Below are positions 16,851 through 26,900 of a stretch of DNA of 42,977 bases, one piece after another. A program made the position numbers and the translations under genes. Numbering within the stretch: position 1 is the first letter of the stretch; each line of letters starts with the position of its first letter. Source of the DNA: Geminocystis sp. GBBB08 (GTDB taxonomy: Bacteria; Cyanobacteriota; Cyanobacteriia; Cyanobacteriales; Cyanobacteriaceae); contig NZ_VRZC01000012.1 in assembly GCF_016743215.1 (NCBI RefSeq), positions 1 to 42,977 on the forward strand. Direction: 5' to 3'. The notes under the pieces were generated by a model. That model saw nothing but the letters and a program-made list of their open reading frames with translations, ran no database searches and had not been told where the DNA came from.

Positions 16851-18809
16851 ATGGTAGCTACATTTAACGGAAGTAACCAAAGAATGCCTCTTACTCCTAT
16901 TTTTAATCCGGGAGGTGATGATCGCATTGAGAATCGGACGATCTGGTTCGGAAATACGACAAACTTAATGCAACTCAATGATGTTCGCTATTCATGGGCC
17001 ATCGGATTGTATCAGCAAATGAGAGAAAATTTTTGGATTAACTAGGTAGTCCAGTTTAAATCCCTTGAAAACGGTGAAACTCTTTTTAATAGACAATACC
17101 GTGCCAAGCTGTTACAAATGACAGAAGGTGTAGAGACTAAAACTGATTCTAATTTAAAGCTACCAACGTGTAGTTAAAAAAAATGAAACTCACAAAAGAA
17201 ACTAGAAATCTTATTCTAGCAATGGCTATTGGTGACGGTAATATTAACAATGGTTGTCTTTTTATAGTTCATTGTGAAAAACAAAAGCAATATTTGGATT
17301 GGAAACATGAACTAATCAAAAATATTAGTGGGAAAATTTCTCGCTTTATAAATAATGGCTATGTTGCTTATAGATTTAATACAAAAAGATTAACTTTTCT
17401 TAAGCAAATAAAACCATATTTGTATAAGCAGGAAAAAATAACTCCAAAAATTCTGAATAGAATTGGAGTAATTGGATTGGCAATTTGGTATATGGATGAT
17501 GGTTCTTTGATTAAAAAAAAAAGAAATGGAAAAATCCATGCCTATGAGTTGGTTTTATCTACTTACTTTAATTCAGAAGAAAAAGCTAATGAAATAATTG
17601 ATTGGTTCAAAACCAAGCTAAATATAAATTTCACTGTTAAAAGGAATAAAGGTAAATTTAGTATTCGTTGTGGTACTTCAGAAAGTCGAAAATTTATCCA
17701 ACTTATCAAGCCATATGTTGAAAAAGTTGGATGTTTTGATTATAAAATTGATATTAATTTAGAATCAGGCTGATTAAATATCAGTAGAGTAGGCAGTAAG
17801 CGATGGACTGTCGAAGCGGGGGACTCCTTTATACCAGTAAAGGATGATGATATAGTCCGATCCATAAGGTGACTTATGGCAGCTTGAACAAAGCGAGTTA
17901 GGAGTAGCGATCTTAACTGAACAGAAATGACCTCAAAAACTAGATATAACACAAGATGTAACTGATTATTGGAATTTAACCAATGATGAGCGTCGTGCCT
18001 TTGAAGGAATTTTATCTTATTTAACCTTTTTAGACTCCGTTCAAACTTGCAATATTCCTCACTTAAAAAGTGCCATTACTGCCCCTGAAATTAGTCTTTG
18101 TATGGCGGAACAAATATCTCAGGAGGGGATGCACAATCACGCTTATCAATATATGATTGAGACGATTATTCCTAGTGATAAAAGAGACAAAGTTTATGAT
18201 TTTTGGCGGACTGATAAAGTTTTATCTGCTAGATGTGAATTTATTGCTGGTTTCTATCAAAAATATATTGATAATCCCACCAAAGAAAATTATTTTATTG
18301 CCCTTTTAAGTGATTATTTATTAGAAGGTTTATACTTTTATAATGGCTTTATTTATTTTTATAATTTAGCTGCTAGAATGTTAATGCCGGGTTCTGCTGA
18401 TATATTTAAAATGATTAATCGTGATGAATTAAGTCATGTGAGATTATATCAAAAATTAATTCCTGAAGCGATGCAAACTTTTGATTATTCTTTAGAATAT
18501 ATTTATGAAATGTTTAATACTGCTGTAGAGCATGAATGTAAATGGACAAATCATATTGTCGGCAATAACATCTTAGGTATCACTGAATCTAGCACTGAGC
18601 GTTATACTAAATACCTTGCTAATACTCGTTTACGGGCGATCGGTTTAGATCCTCTTTATACAGGTGCCCAGTATAGCAAAAGTCCTTACACTCATCTCGA
18701 AAAATTTTCTGATACCAAGAAAGAAGGTAATACTAAAGCCAATTTTTTTGAAGCCAGTGTCACCAGTTATATGATGTCGTCGGGAGTTTCTGGATGGGAT
18801 GAAATTTAG
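16851..18809 (+). CDS. nrdB: Class I ribonucleotide reductase small subunit (R2), split by a group I intron
   Basis: Exon 1 is 16851-17038 and exon 2 is 17930-18809. Joined, they give 355 residues reading FWI-PQKLD across the junction without interruption. The protein supplies the tyrosyl radical for deoxyribonucleotide synthesis. All diiron ligands are present: D98 (FLDSVQ), E128 and H131 (EGMH), E195 (LLEGLYF), E229 and H232 (DELSH). The radical tyrosine is Y135 in HNHAY. Continuing from exon 1 into the intron gives a stop two codons later, so splicing is needed for a full-length product. ATG 16851 is preferred over the upstream in-frame TTG at 16818 because MVATFNG looks like the conserved N-terminus. 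The large subunit is not in the window. Confidence 0.93.
17039..17929 (+). ncRNA. Group I self-splicing intron in nrdB
   Basis: 891 bp. The 5' exon ends in U and pairs as UUGGAU with an internal guide GUCCAG at 17049-17054, giving the P1 helix with the required U-G wobble at the splice site. The intron ends in G (17929). AGGU at 17044-17047 can pair with the first four bases of exon 2 (ACCU), forming P10. Core elements: AGAGACUA at 17132-17139 with GACUA (17135-17139) pairing to UAGUC (17853-17857) as P7; a perfect P8-like hairpin CCUUUA/UAAAGG (17826-17843); and a 7-bp P9-like hairpin closed by a GUGA tetraloop (17862-17879). A LAGLIDADG endonuclease ORF lies between the two P7 strands. The helices were matched by eye and the subgroup was not assigned. 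Confidence 0.88.
17183..17773 (+). CDS. Intron-encoded LAGLIDADG homing endonuclease
   Basis: 196 residues with two LAGLIDADG-type motifs: LILAMAIGDG (about 10-19, catalytic D18) and LAIWYMDDG (about 99-107). Two motifs in one chain suggest a monomeric enzyme that cuts an intronless nrdB allele at the insertion site and so spreads the intron. The protein is basic, as expected for DNA binding. It is free-standing inside the intron, not fused to exon 1, and no strong Shine-Dalgarno precedes its ATG. The ORF is complete with both catalytic acidic residues, so it may still be active. Some enzymes of this family also act as maturases for their intron. Confidence 0.88.
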   Translation: MKLTKETRNLILAMAIGDGNINNGCLFIVHCEKQKQYLDWKHELIKNISGKISRFINNGYVAYRFNTKRLTFLKQIKPYLYKQEKITPKILNRIGVIGLAIWYMDDGSLIKKKRNGKIHAYELVLSTYFNSEEKANEIIDWFKTKLNINFTVKRNKGKFSIRCGTSESRKFIQLIKPYVEKVGCFDYKIDINLESG

Positions 18810-18824
18810 CTTCACGAAATTAAC

Positions 18825-18925
18825 AGACATCTCCGTAAAATATTTATATAGGCGACTAGGGGCAGTTGGGTATTATGCCCGTACAGGGCTTTAGCCCTTC
18901 TGAATGAGAATTATCGGAGATGCCT
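18825..18925. repeat. MITE-like palindromic element downstream of nrdB
   Basis: Terminal inverted repeat CATCTCCG (18828-18835) / CGGAGATG (18915-18922), extended with mismatches to about 14 bp. It encloses two further hairpins: GGGCA...TGCCC (18860-18880) and AGGGC-TTTA-GCCCT (18885-18898). Starting about 15 bp after the nrdB stop, it could also act as a transcript 3'-end structure, but no U-tract follows. Confidence 0.5.
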
Positions 18926-18995
18926 AATAAACAATTAAGAATAAATGTGCTTTAATTTGGGGAAAACTCAAAGTTATCTTTAAATGAGTACTCAT

Positions 18996-19115
18996 GCAAA
19001 ATTAATTGTATATAGGCAAGGCAAGGGGCTCCTATCCCCTTGTTACCCTTTGTTACCCCTTGTGACTATGGATTTGAGAAAAGGAAAATCCACAATTAAT
19101 TTAGCTTACTTACTT
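18996..19115. repeat. MITE-like palindromic element, copy B
   Basis: The left end (18996-19016) is an exact 21-nt reverse-complement match to 4564-4584. The right end (19094-19115) matches the other end of copy A at about 20 of 22 positions. The interior also aligns (CTTGTGACTATGGATTTGAG against CTTGTTATCATAGATTTAAG), so the two are copies of one family in opposite orientation. The centre here carries repeats of CCCCTTGTTACC type. Confidence 0.65.
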
Positions 19116-19501
19116 AACGTTCGTTGTAAGCCTTGAACTTCGGTTTGAGGTGAGTTAATAGTAATGAGCAATAAAAATATGATTTAACCTTTGAGAATGA
19201 AACAGTTTTGGGGAGTTTAATTTAAGATTGCTGATTTTCTGTATAATAGAACACATTTATTATTTTTACCCAAACTCTAATTAAATCAAGAATCAGGCAA
19301 GGAGTCAAAAAAAAGTTTTACAAAACTTAAATCTATGCTCTATGATTATGGAAGGTTAACTTTACTATTATGCCGTAACTAATCCGAGTTAGACAAGGTT
19401 GACTATTCGCAAATAGACTATTTTACTCATAAAAGTCCCAAAATTTGCTGACCTTTACACGTTATTCTGTATAATTTTAAGTCCCTAATATTATTAATTA
19501 A

Positions 19502-20482
<981 letters not shown>

Positions 20483-20499
20483 TGAGGAATGAAGAATTA

Positions 20500-20572
20500 G
20501 GAATTAGGAATTAGGAATTAGGAATTAAATCTGCAACCTAAAACCTGCAACCTAAAACCTGCAACCTAAAAC
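20500..20572. repeat. Tandem repeats: GGAATTA heptamers, then a 14-bp unit x3
   Basis: Four tandem GGAATTA heptamers (20500-20527) are followed by three exact copies of a 14-bp unit CTGCAACCTAAAAC (20531-20572). They lie just after the sigma factor stop and resemble the short tandemly repeated repetitive (STRR) sequences known from cyanobacteria. Confidence 0.85.
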
Positions 20573-20632
20573 CAGATTGTTATTTGTTCACTATTCACTG
20601 ATAATTATTTACTGTAATTAAAAATAAAAAAG

Positions 20633-21727
20633 ATGCAAGATAAATTAATGTTGATGATTCCTGGTCCTACACCTGTACCAGAGAGAGTGTTATTAGCTAT
20701 GGCAAAACACCCTATGGGGCATCGTAGCGGTGATTTTAGTAAAATTATCGGCGAATTAAACGAGAATTTAAAATGGTTACATCAAACAAAAAATGAAGTT
20801 TTGACTTTATGTGCATCAGGTACTGGAGCGATGGAAGCGGGTATAATCAATTTCTTAAGTGCTGGTGATCAAGTTTTAGTGGGAAATAATGGTAAATTTG
20901 GTGAAAGATGGGCGATTTTGAGTCGTGCTTTTGGTTTAGAGGTAGAAGAAGTTACTGCCCAATGGGGTAAACAACTCAATCCTGAAGATTTTAGGGCTAA
21001 ATTAGAAGCGGATACACAGAAAAAAATCAAAGCCGTAATTATCACTCATTCTGAGACTTCCACAGGGGTTTTAAATGATTTAGAAACCATCAATAAACAC
21101 GTTAAAGCTCATGGTGAAGCCCTTATTATTGTTGATGCTGTCACCAGTTTAGGAGCAGTAAATGTGCCGATGGATGAATGGGGTTTAGATGTGGTTGCTT
21201 CTGGTTCACAAAAAGGCTACATGATTCCTCCCGGATTAGGTTTTGTGGCGGTGAGTGAGAAAGCATGGGAAGCCTACAAAACAGCAACTTTACCTAAATT
21301 TTACTTAGATTTAGCACCTTATAAGAAAGCCAACGCTAAAAATAGCTCCCCTTTTACTCCCCCCATTAATTTGATGTTTGCGTTACAAGCATCCTTACAA
21401 ATGATGCAAGAAGAAGGCTTACAAAATATATTCGATCGCCATAAACTCTTAACTAAAATTACCCGTGAAGGTGTTAAAGCGTTAGGTTTACCTTTATTTG
21501 CCAGTGATGAAGCAGCGGCGTTAGCTATCACAGCAGTAATACCAGACAAACATGATGCGGAAGCAATTCGCTCAACCATGCGTAAAAGATTTGATATTGC
21601 CTTAGCCGGAGGACAAGATCATCTCAGTGGTAAAATTTTCCGTATGGGTCATTTAGGTTTTGTATCGGAAAGAGATGTTTTCAGTGCTTTAGCTGCATTA
21701 AAAGAAACTTTAGCACAATTAAGCTAG
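20633..21727 (+). CDS. Class V aminotransferase, alanine/serine-glyoxylate aminotransferase family
   Basis: 364 residues, a PLP-dependent enzyme of fold type I. Features: an N-terminal IPGPTPVPERVL and GHRSGDF typical of alanine-glyoxylate aminotransferases; a cofactor-binding ASGTGAMEA; a VDAVTSLG Asp region; and the PLP lysine in ASGSQKGYMIPPG (about 194). The likely role is transamination of glyoxylate to glycine in photorespiration, which fits the glycolate dehydrogenase subunit glcD at 29102 in the same window. Cyanobacterial members have also been annotated as the 42-kDa subunit of a soluble hydrogenase; the sequence supports an aminotransferase. A strong terminator follows. Confidence 0.88.
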   Translation: MQDKLMLMIPGPTPVPERVLLAMAKHPMGHRSGDFSKIIGELNENLKWLHQTKNEVLTLCASGTGAMEAGIINFLSAGDQVLVGNNGKFGERWAILSRAFGLEVEEVTAQWGKQLNPEDFRAKLEADTQKKIKAVIITHSETSTGVLNDLETINKHVKAHGEALIIVDAVTSLGAVNVPMDEWGLDVVASGSQKGYMIPPGLGFVAVSEKAWEAYKTATLPKFYLDLAPYKKANAKNSSPFTPPINLMFALQASLQMMQEEGLQNIFDRHKLLTKITREGVKALGLPLFASDEAAALAITAVIPDKHDAEAIRSTMRKRFDIALAGGQDHLSGKIFRMGHLGFVSERDVFSALAALKETLAQLS

Positions 21728-21788
21728 ATATTAATTAGGAATAATAAATTAGGAATTAATTATAGGACAAGACTTGTATTAATTTTGG

Positions 21789-21848
21789 AGAGGTTTATTA
21801 GTAGATTTGTTTTTCAACTTATCTAATCGCAAACCTCTGCTTTTTTTT
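21789..21848 (+). terminator. Rho-independent terminator after the aminotransferase gene
   Basis: An 8-bp stem AGAGGTTT (21789-21796) / AAACCTCT (21831-21838), with a smaller inner AGAT/ATCT stem, is followed by GC and eight T residues (21841-21848). It lies between convergent genes, so transcripts from the left end here. There is no U-tract on the other strand for glpX. Confidence 0.75.
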
Positions 21849-21887
21849 AGAGAGATTTAAGTTAACTTCTTAATTTTGGGGAATTAA

Positions 21888-22928
21888 CTATTTTAATTGA
21901 ATAGTTTTGGGTTTATCGAACATATGAATAGTATCCACAAAACGAGCAGTGCTAGACTGAGTAGAAATAACTAAACTTTGTGTTCTCGCACCACCATGAA
22001 AGAAGCGTACACCTTCCATTAAAGTACCGGGGGTAATACCACAAGCCGCAAATAACACTGTTTCACCAGAAGCTAGTTCTTCAGTCTCATAAACTTTGTC
22101 GGGATTATTAATACCCATACTGCGTAAACGCTCAAGATTACTTTCTTTGCTTTCGCCGATTAAACCAGTTTGTACTATTTCAGGATCATAGATTAATTGT
22201 CCTTGGAAATGTCCACCTAAACAGCGCATTGCCGCAGCGGAAATAACTCCTTCAGGGGCAGCACCAATACCCATCAAAGCATGAATATTACTACCAGAGA
22301 AGGCACAAGAAATAGCAGCAGAAACGTCTCCATCACTGATTAAACGGACTCTTGCACCTGCTTGACGGATTTCTTTGACTAAGTCATTATGACGTGAACG
22401 ATCCATAACGACAACTACTAATTCTTCAATACTACGATTCATACACTCAGCAATAATTTTGAGGTTTTCTGTAGCTGATTTGTTAATATCAACATGACCT
22501 TTAGCGGCAGGAGGTGCAGCCAATTTTTTCATGTAGAAGTCAGGTGCAGCAAATAATCCGCCTTTTTCAGAAATAGCTAATACTGCCATTGAACCATTTT
22601 GACCATATGCTACAAGGTTAGTACCTTCGCAAGGATCTACCGCAATATCAATTTCTATTAATTCATTAATATTACAAAAATTAGCAGCATCAGGTTTGGT
22701 ACAGATACCTACTTCTTCTCCAATATAAAGCATGGGAGCATCATCTCTTTCTCCCTCACCGATGACGATTCTACCACGCATATTAATTTTATTCATTCTT
22801 TCCCGCATAGCTTCTACAGCTACTTCATCGGCAATATTTTTTTCGCCTTTTCCCATCCATTTTGCCGAAGCGATCGCCGCTTGTTCTACCACTTCAATAA
22901 TCTCTAAACCGAGTGTTGTCTCTAACAT
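21888..22928 (-). CDS. glpX: Class II fructose-1,6-bisphosphatase / sedoheptulose-1,7-bisphosphatase
   Basis: 346 residues, the length of the cyanobacterial dual-function F/SBPase of the Calvin cycle. Motifs: [12 protein letters not shown] (about 58-69) and VDPCEGTNL (about 97-105) are the metal and phosphate-binding signatures of the lithium-sensitive GlpX phosphatase superfamily; [14 protein letters not shown] and [12 protein letters not shown] are GlpX-specific. The enzyme hydrolyses C1 phosphate from FBP and SBP in the cytoplasm, regenerating RuBP. The start is fixed by a GGAGG Shine-Dalgarno 6 nt upstream. It is monocistronic and convergent with the aminotransferase. The regulator cannot be read from the sequence. 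Confidence 0.95.
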   Translation of the reverse strand: MLETTLGLEIIEVVEQAAIASAKWMGKGEKNIADEVAVEAMRERMNKINMRGRIVIGEGERDDAPMLYIGEEVGICTKPDAANFCNINELIEIDIAVDPCEGTNLVAYGQNGSMAVLAISEKGGLFAAPDFYMKKLAAPPAAKGHVDINKSATENLKIIAECMNRSIEELVVVVMDRSRHNDLVKEIRQAGARVRLISDGDVSAAISCAFSGSNIHALMGIGAAPEGVISAAAMRCLGGHFQGQLIYDPEIVQTGLIGESKESNLERLRSMGINNPDKVYETEELASGETVLFAACGITPGTLMEGVRFFHGGARTQSLVISTQSSTARFVDTIHMFDKPKTIQLK

Positions 22929-22934
22929 TTATAT

Positions 22935-22939
22935 CCTCC
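22935..22939 (-). promoter_or_regulatory. Strong Shine-Dalgarno of glpX
   Basis: Perfect GGAGG on the minus strand, 6 nt from the ATG at 22928. It is one of the best ribosome-binding sites in a window where most genes have weak ones, consistent with high expression of a Calvin-cycle enzyme. Confidence 0.7.
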
Positions 22940-23057
22940 AAAGATATGTAATTAATTTTATTGGTATCTAAATTAATAAAAAGTCGTTAAGGAAAAGTGT
23001 ATCAGAGTCAGGGATCATTTTTGAATCTAACTTATATTTGAGGTGAAATTTTGAAGT

Positions 23058-23365
23058 TGCACTTTGTTTAAACCAATTCAAACGGCGATCGCTTTTAAAA
23101 AAAAAACTACAGAATTAATTCAGAAACTCAACATTCTTTTTATTCCTAATAAATGAATACCGACAACACCCGACACATTAGGATTATTAGGGAAAATTGC
23201 ACAAACAACTTGTTTAATAGAAGTTTACCGTAATCATGTTCAAGCCGAGCAGATTATGGATTGTATTGGCAAATTAATTAGTGTAAAAAACAATCTTTTA
23301 AAAAACAAAAAAAAGACATCGCTTTATGGATTATAACCCCTAGAGATGGTAAAAAAAGCTGTTAA
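23058..23365 (+). pseudogene. Decayed gene of unknown family
   Basis: One frame reads as protein-like sequence through an in-frame TGA (23154-23156) and on to the A-tract at 23307-23314, where the frame shifts and continues as DIALWIITPRDG before a stop at 23363. Recognisable pieces are PIQTAIAFK, TLGLLGKIAQTTCLIEVYR and QIMDCIGKLISVKN. The LWIITP ending resembles cyanobacterial proteins with an LWILTP motif that I recall but cannot name. One stop plus one frameshift make a functional product unlikely. No start codon was recognised; the left edge is approximate. Confidence 0.45.
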
Positions 23366-23523
23366 TCCCCAAAACTAAGACTAAATATCTTCATACTGCG
23401 ATCGAACCCTCCCACAATCGATCACTAAAAGTGGTGCTACGCGATCGAACTCCCTATTATCCAGTCATTGCGAGGCACGAAGCAATCTTAACATCAATAC
23501 CCTAATATCTTCTAATCTCACTG

Positions 23524-23817
23524 ATGGATTATCGGATAAATGAACGTTTTGATCAAGTAGAGAATCGTTTTAACCAAGTAAAGAATCGCTTTAACCAAGT
23601 GGAAACTCGTTTTAATCAAATAGATGAAAAGATAACTGAGCTAAGAATTAATCAAACAGAAGTACAAACTCGGTTAAATGACTGGAAACCTTCCATAGAT
23701 AAAACTGCTGACTTATCGGAAAAAATAGGAGAGTTAAGAAATTGGAAACAGATTGCAATCGTACTTTTAACGGGTTTTATTACTTCAGTATTTTGGATTT
23801 TCCGAGATAAAATTTAA
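23524..23817 (+). CDS. Small tail-anchored coiled-coil protein with 7-residue repeats
   Basis: 97 residues. Residues ~7-38 consist of a seven-residue unit of type RFNQVEN repeated about four times, encoded by 21-bp direct repeats (23551-23634). A hydrophobic segment (about 76-92) just before the C-terminal RDKI forms a tail anchor. The repeat is in register with a coiled coil, so a membrane-attached rod or oligomer is likely. It lies 126 bp upstream of mfd on the same strand. Small proteins of this plan are frequent near cyanobacterial genes; the function is unknown. Confidence 0.55.
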   Translation: MDYRINERFDQVENRFNQVKNRFNQVETRFNQIDEKITELRINQTEVQTRLNDWKPSIDKTADLSEKIGELRNWKQIAIVLLTGFITSVFWIFRDKI

Positions 23818-23943
23818 CTCTCCTCATCCTGCCATTGCGAGGTATGAAGCAATCCCCAAGCATGATCAAACTCCCCATGAATCCACAATGAAAGTGAGAT
23901 ATAATCAGAATTCATAATAGCATTTCTAAACTTAAGCTTCTTT

Positions 23944-26900
23944 ATGTTCAATTCTGTTATTCGATTAATCGCCAAATCTCCTTTAACTACAGAATTAATC
24001 CAGAGACTTAACACCAGTCAAAAGCTGAATTTACAAGGCGTTGCTCGATTACCCAAGGGCTTAGTTACTTCAGCCATTGCCCAAGAAGAAAAGAAAAACT
24101 TACTTGTAGTTTGTGCTACCCTAGAAGAAGCAGCTCGTTGGATGGCGAATATTGAAGTTATGGGTTGGAAACGAGTTTTGTTTTATCCAACCTCTGAAGC
24201 AACACCTTATGAGCCTTTTAATAGCGAATCTGAGATGGTTTGGGGGCAGATGCAGACCCTTTCAAGTCTAATTAATCGAGATGTTACAAGTTCACCCCTT
24301 GCCGTCGTCACCACAGAAAAAGCCTTACAACCTCATTTACCACCTTTATCAGTGTTTGCAGACTATTGCTTAAACTTGGACAAGGGGATGACTTTTGAGA
24401 GTAAAGGGATAGATTTAACCTTAGCAAAAATGGGCTATGAAAGGGTTAATTTAGTAGAAATTGAAGGACAATGGAGTAGAAGGGGAGATTTAATCGATAT
24501 TTTCCCCGTTTCAGCCGAATTACCCGTCAGATTAGAATTTTTCGGAGATGAATTAGAGTCTATCAGAGAATTTGATCCTGTATCCCAACGAAGTTTAGAT
24601 AAAATTGAAGAGTTAACTTTGACTCCTAGCACATGGATTAGTATAATTAGTCATAATTTGCCTAGCTTAGAAATTATTAAACCATATATTAGCACTTTAG
24701 AGCAAGAAAATTTAGAAAATAGTATTTATCCCGAAGGTATGACTCGGTTTTTGGGGTTGGCTTTTAATGGTAAAAAAGGTCAAGTTGCCTCAATTTTAGA
24801 CTATTTTCCTAATAATACGATAGTGGCTATTGACGAGTTAGAACAGTGTCAAGCCCATAGCCATATTTGGGTAGAACAAGCCGCCGAAAAATGGCAATTA
24901 ATGAATGAATTAGCTCAAAAAATTCCTCCTAACCTCCTTTCCGAAGCGGGGAATAATTTAGAAGAAAAAAACACAGTGAAAGGAATGTCTTGCCTGTCAA
25001 TAGATTTAGCAAAAACAAAAATTCATCGAGATTTTCAGGCATCTTTAGAGTTAATTAAATATCCACAAATTCATTTGTCAGAAATAGCTTTAGAAATTCA
25101 CGAAAACCCAACTCCTACTATTAATTTATCCTCTCGCCTTTTACCAGTATCTCCTCATCAATTTGCGAAATTGGCAGAAATATTAAGGGGTAAAAAAGAG
25201 ATTTATAATACTATTAATTTAAGTAAGTATAATAAATGGTTAATTTCGGCTCAACCTTCTCGATCAGTTGCCCTATTACAAGAACATGATTGCCCGGCCC
25301 AATTTATGGCAAATCCTCTTGATTTTGGTATGATTGAAAAACTCCATCGTCAAAATATTTCTACTGCTTTAAAATACTCAGGACAAGCAGAATTAGAAGG
25401 GTTTATTTTACCTACTTTTCGCATTGCTGTTGTTACAGATAAAGAGTTTTTTGGACAACATAATTTAGCTAGTCCTACTTATATCAGAAAACGTCGTCAA
25501 GCGGCATCAAAACAAGTAGATTTAAACAAGTTAAGAGCTAATGATTTTATTGTTCATAAATATCACGGAATAGGAAAGTTTTTAGAGTTAGAAATTTATG
25601 AAAGTCGAGAGTATTTAGTTATTAAATATAGTGATGGCTTATTAAGAGTTCCAGCGGATAGTTTAGAATTAGTATCACGCTATAGACATACAGGAGAAGC
25701 TCCACCTCCATTAAATAAAATGTCTGGCAGAGAGTGGGAAAATGTCAAAAATAAAGTGAGAAAATCTCTCAAAAAATTAGCGATCGACTTAGTTAAATTA
25801 TATGCAAACAGAGCGGAGTTAAAAGGCTATTCTTGTCCTGAAGATACCCCTTGGCAATTAGAGTTAGAAGACTCTTTTCCCTATCAACCAACTTCTGATC
25901 AATTAAAGGCAATTCAGGATGTAAAAAAAGATTTAGAAAGCGATCGACCTATGGATAGATTAGTTTGTGGTGACGTAGGTTTTGGTAAAACGGAGGTAGC
26001 AATTAGAGCAATTTTTAAGATGGTAACAGCAGGTAATAAACAAGTAGTTTTTATCGCCCCAACAACAATTTTATCTCAACAACATTATCATACTCTATTA
26101 GAAAGATTTGCACCTTATCCTATTAATATCGGTTTATTAAATCGCTTCCGCACAGAGTCTGAAAAAAAAGAAATTATCCAAAAATTAGCTACGGGAGAAT
26201 TAGATATTGTTGTCGGTACTCAAGGAGTTTTAAATGGCAAAATTAAGTATAAAGATTTAGGGTTACTAGTGGTAGATGAAGAGCAAAGATTTGGAGTTAA
26301 TCAAAAAGAGAAAATTAAGGCAATGAAAAGCACTATTGATGTTTTAACTCTCAGTGCAACTCCTATTCCTCGTACTCTTTATATGTCCATTTCTGGTGTG
26401 CGAGAAATGAGTTTAATTAACACTCCTCCTCCGAGTCGTCGCCCTATCAAAACTCATATTATGCCTTTTAATCAGGCAGTGATTCGTACAGCTATTCGGA
26501 ATGAATTAGACAGAGGAGGACAAATTTTTTACGTTTTACCTCGTATCGAAGGTATGGAACAAATTATTAATAGACTTCAGTCTATGATTCCTAGTTTAAG
26601 CATAGCCATTGCTCATGGACAAATGCCACAAGGTGAATTAGAGGCGACAATGTTAGGTTTCAATAATGGTGATGCAGATTTATTAATATGTACGACTATC
26701 ATTGAGTCGGGCTTAGATATTCCTAGGGTTAACACCATCATTGTGGAAGATGCCCAAAAATTTGGATTAGCCCAATTATATCAGCTTAGGGGGAGAGTAG
26801 GACGTTCTGGTATTCAAGCTCATGCTTGGTTATTGTATCCCGAAAACGAAATTTTATCCGATGTGGCTCGAAAAAGATTACGAGCGTTACAGGAGTTTTC

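Noticed and set aside
16818-17045. Apparently truncated short protein (start of R2) as a pseudogene
   Set aside because: Exon 2 with the rest of the protein follows in good order, and the interruption has group I intron pairing at both splice sites, so this is an exon and not a broken gene.
17740-17952. Minus-strand 70-residue ORF over the intron 3' part
   Set aside because: It overlaps the ribozyme core (P8, P7, P9) and has no protein-like features; an antisense shadow.
21319-21579. Minus-strand 86-residue ORF inside the aminotransferase gene
   Set aside because: Shadow frame within a conserved enzyme; no start signal.
23814-24014. Minus-strand 66-residue ORF across the mfd start
   Set aside because: It overlaps the mfd N-terminus and a dispersed CATTGCGAGG...GAAGCAATC repeat; no independent support.
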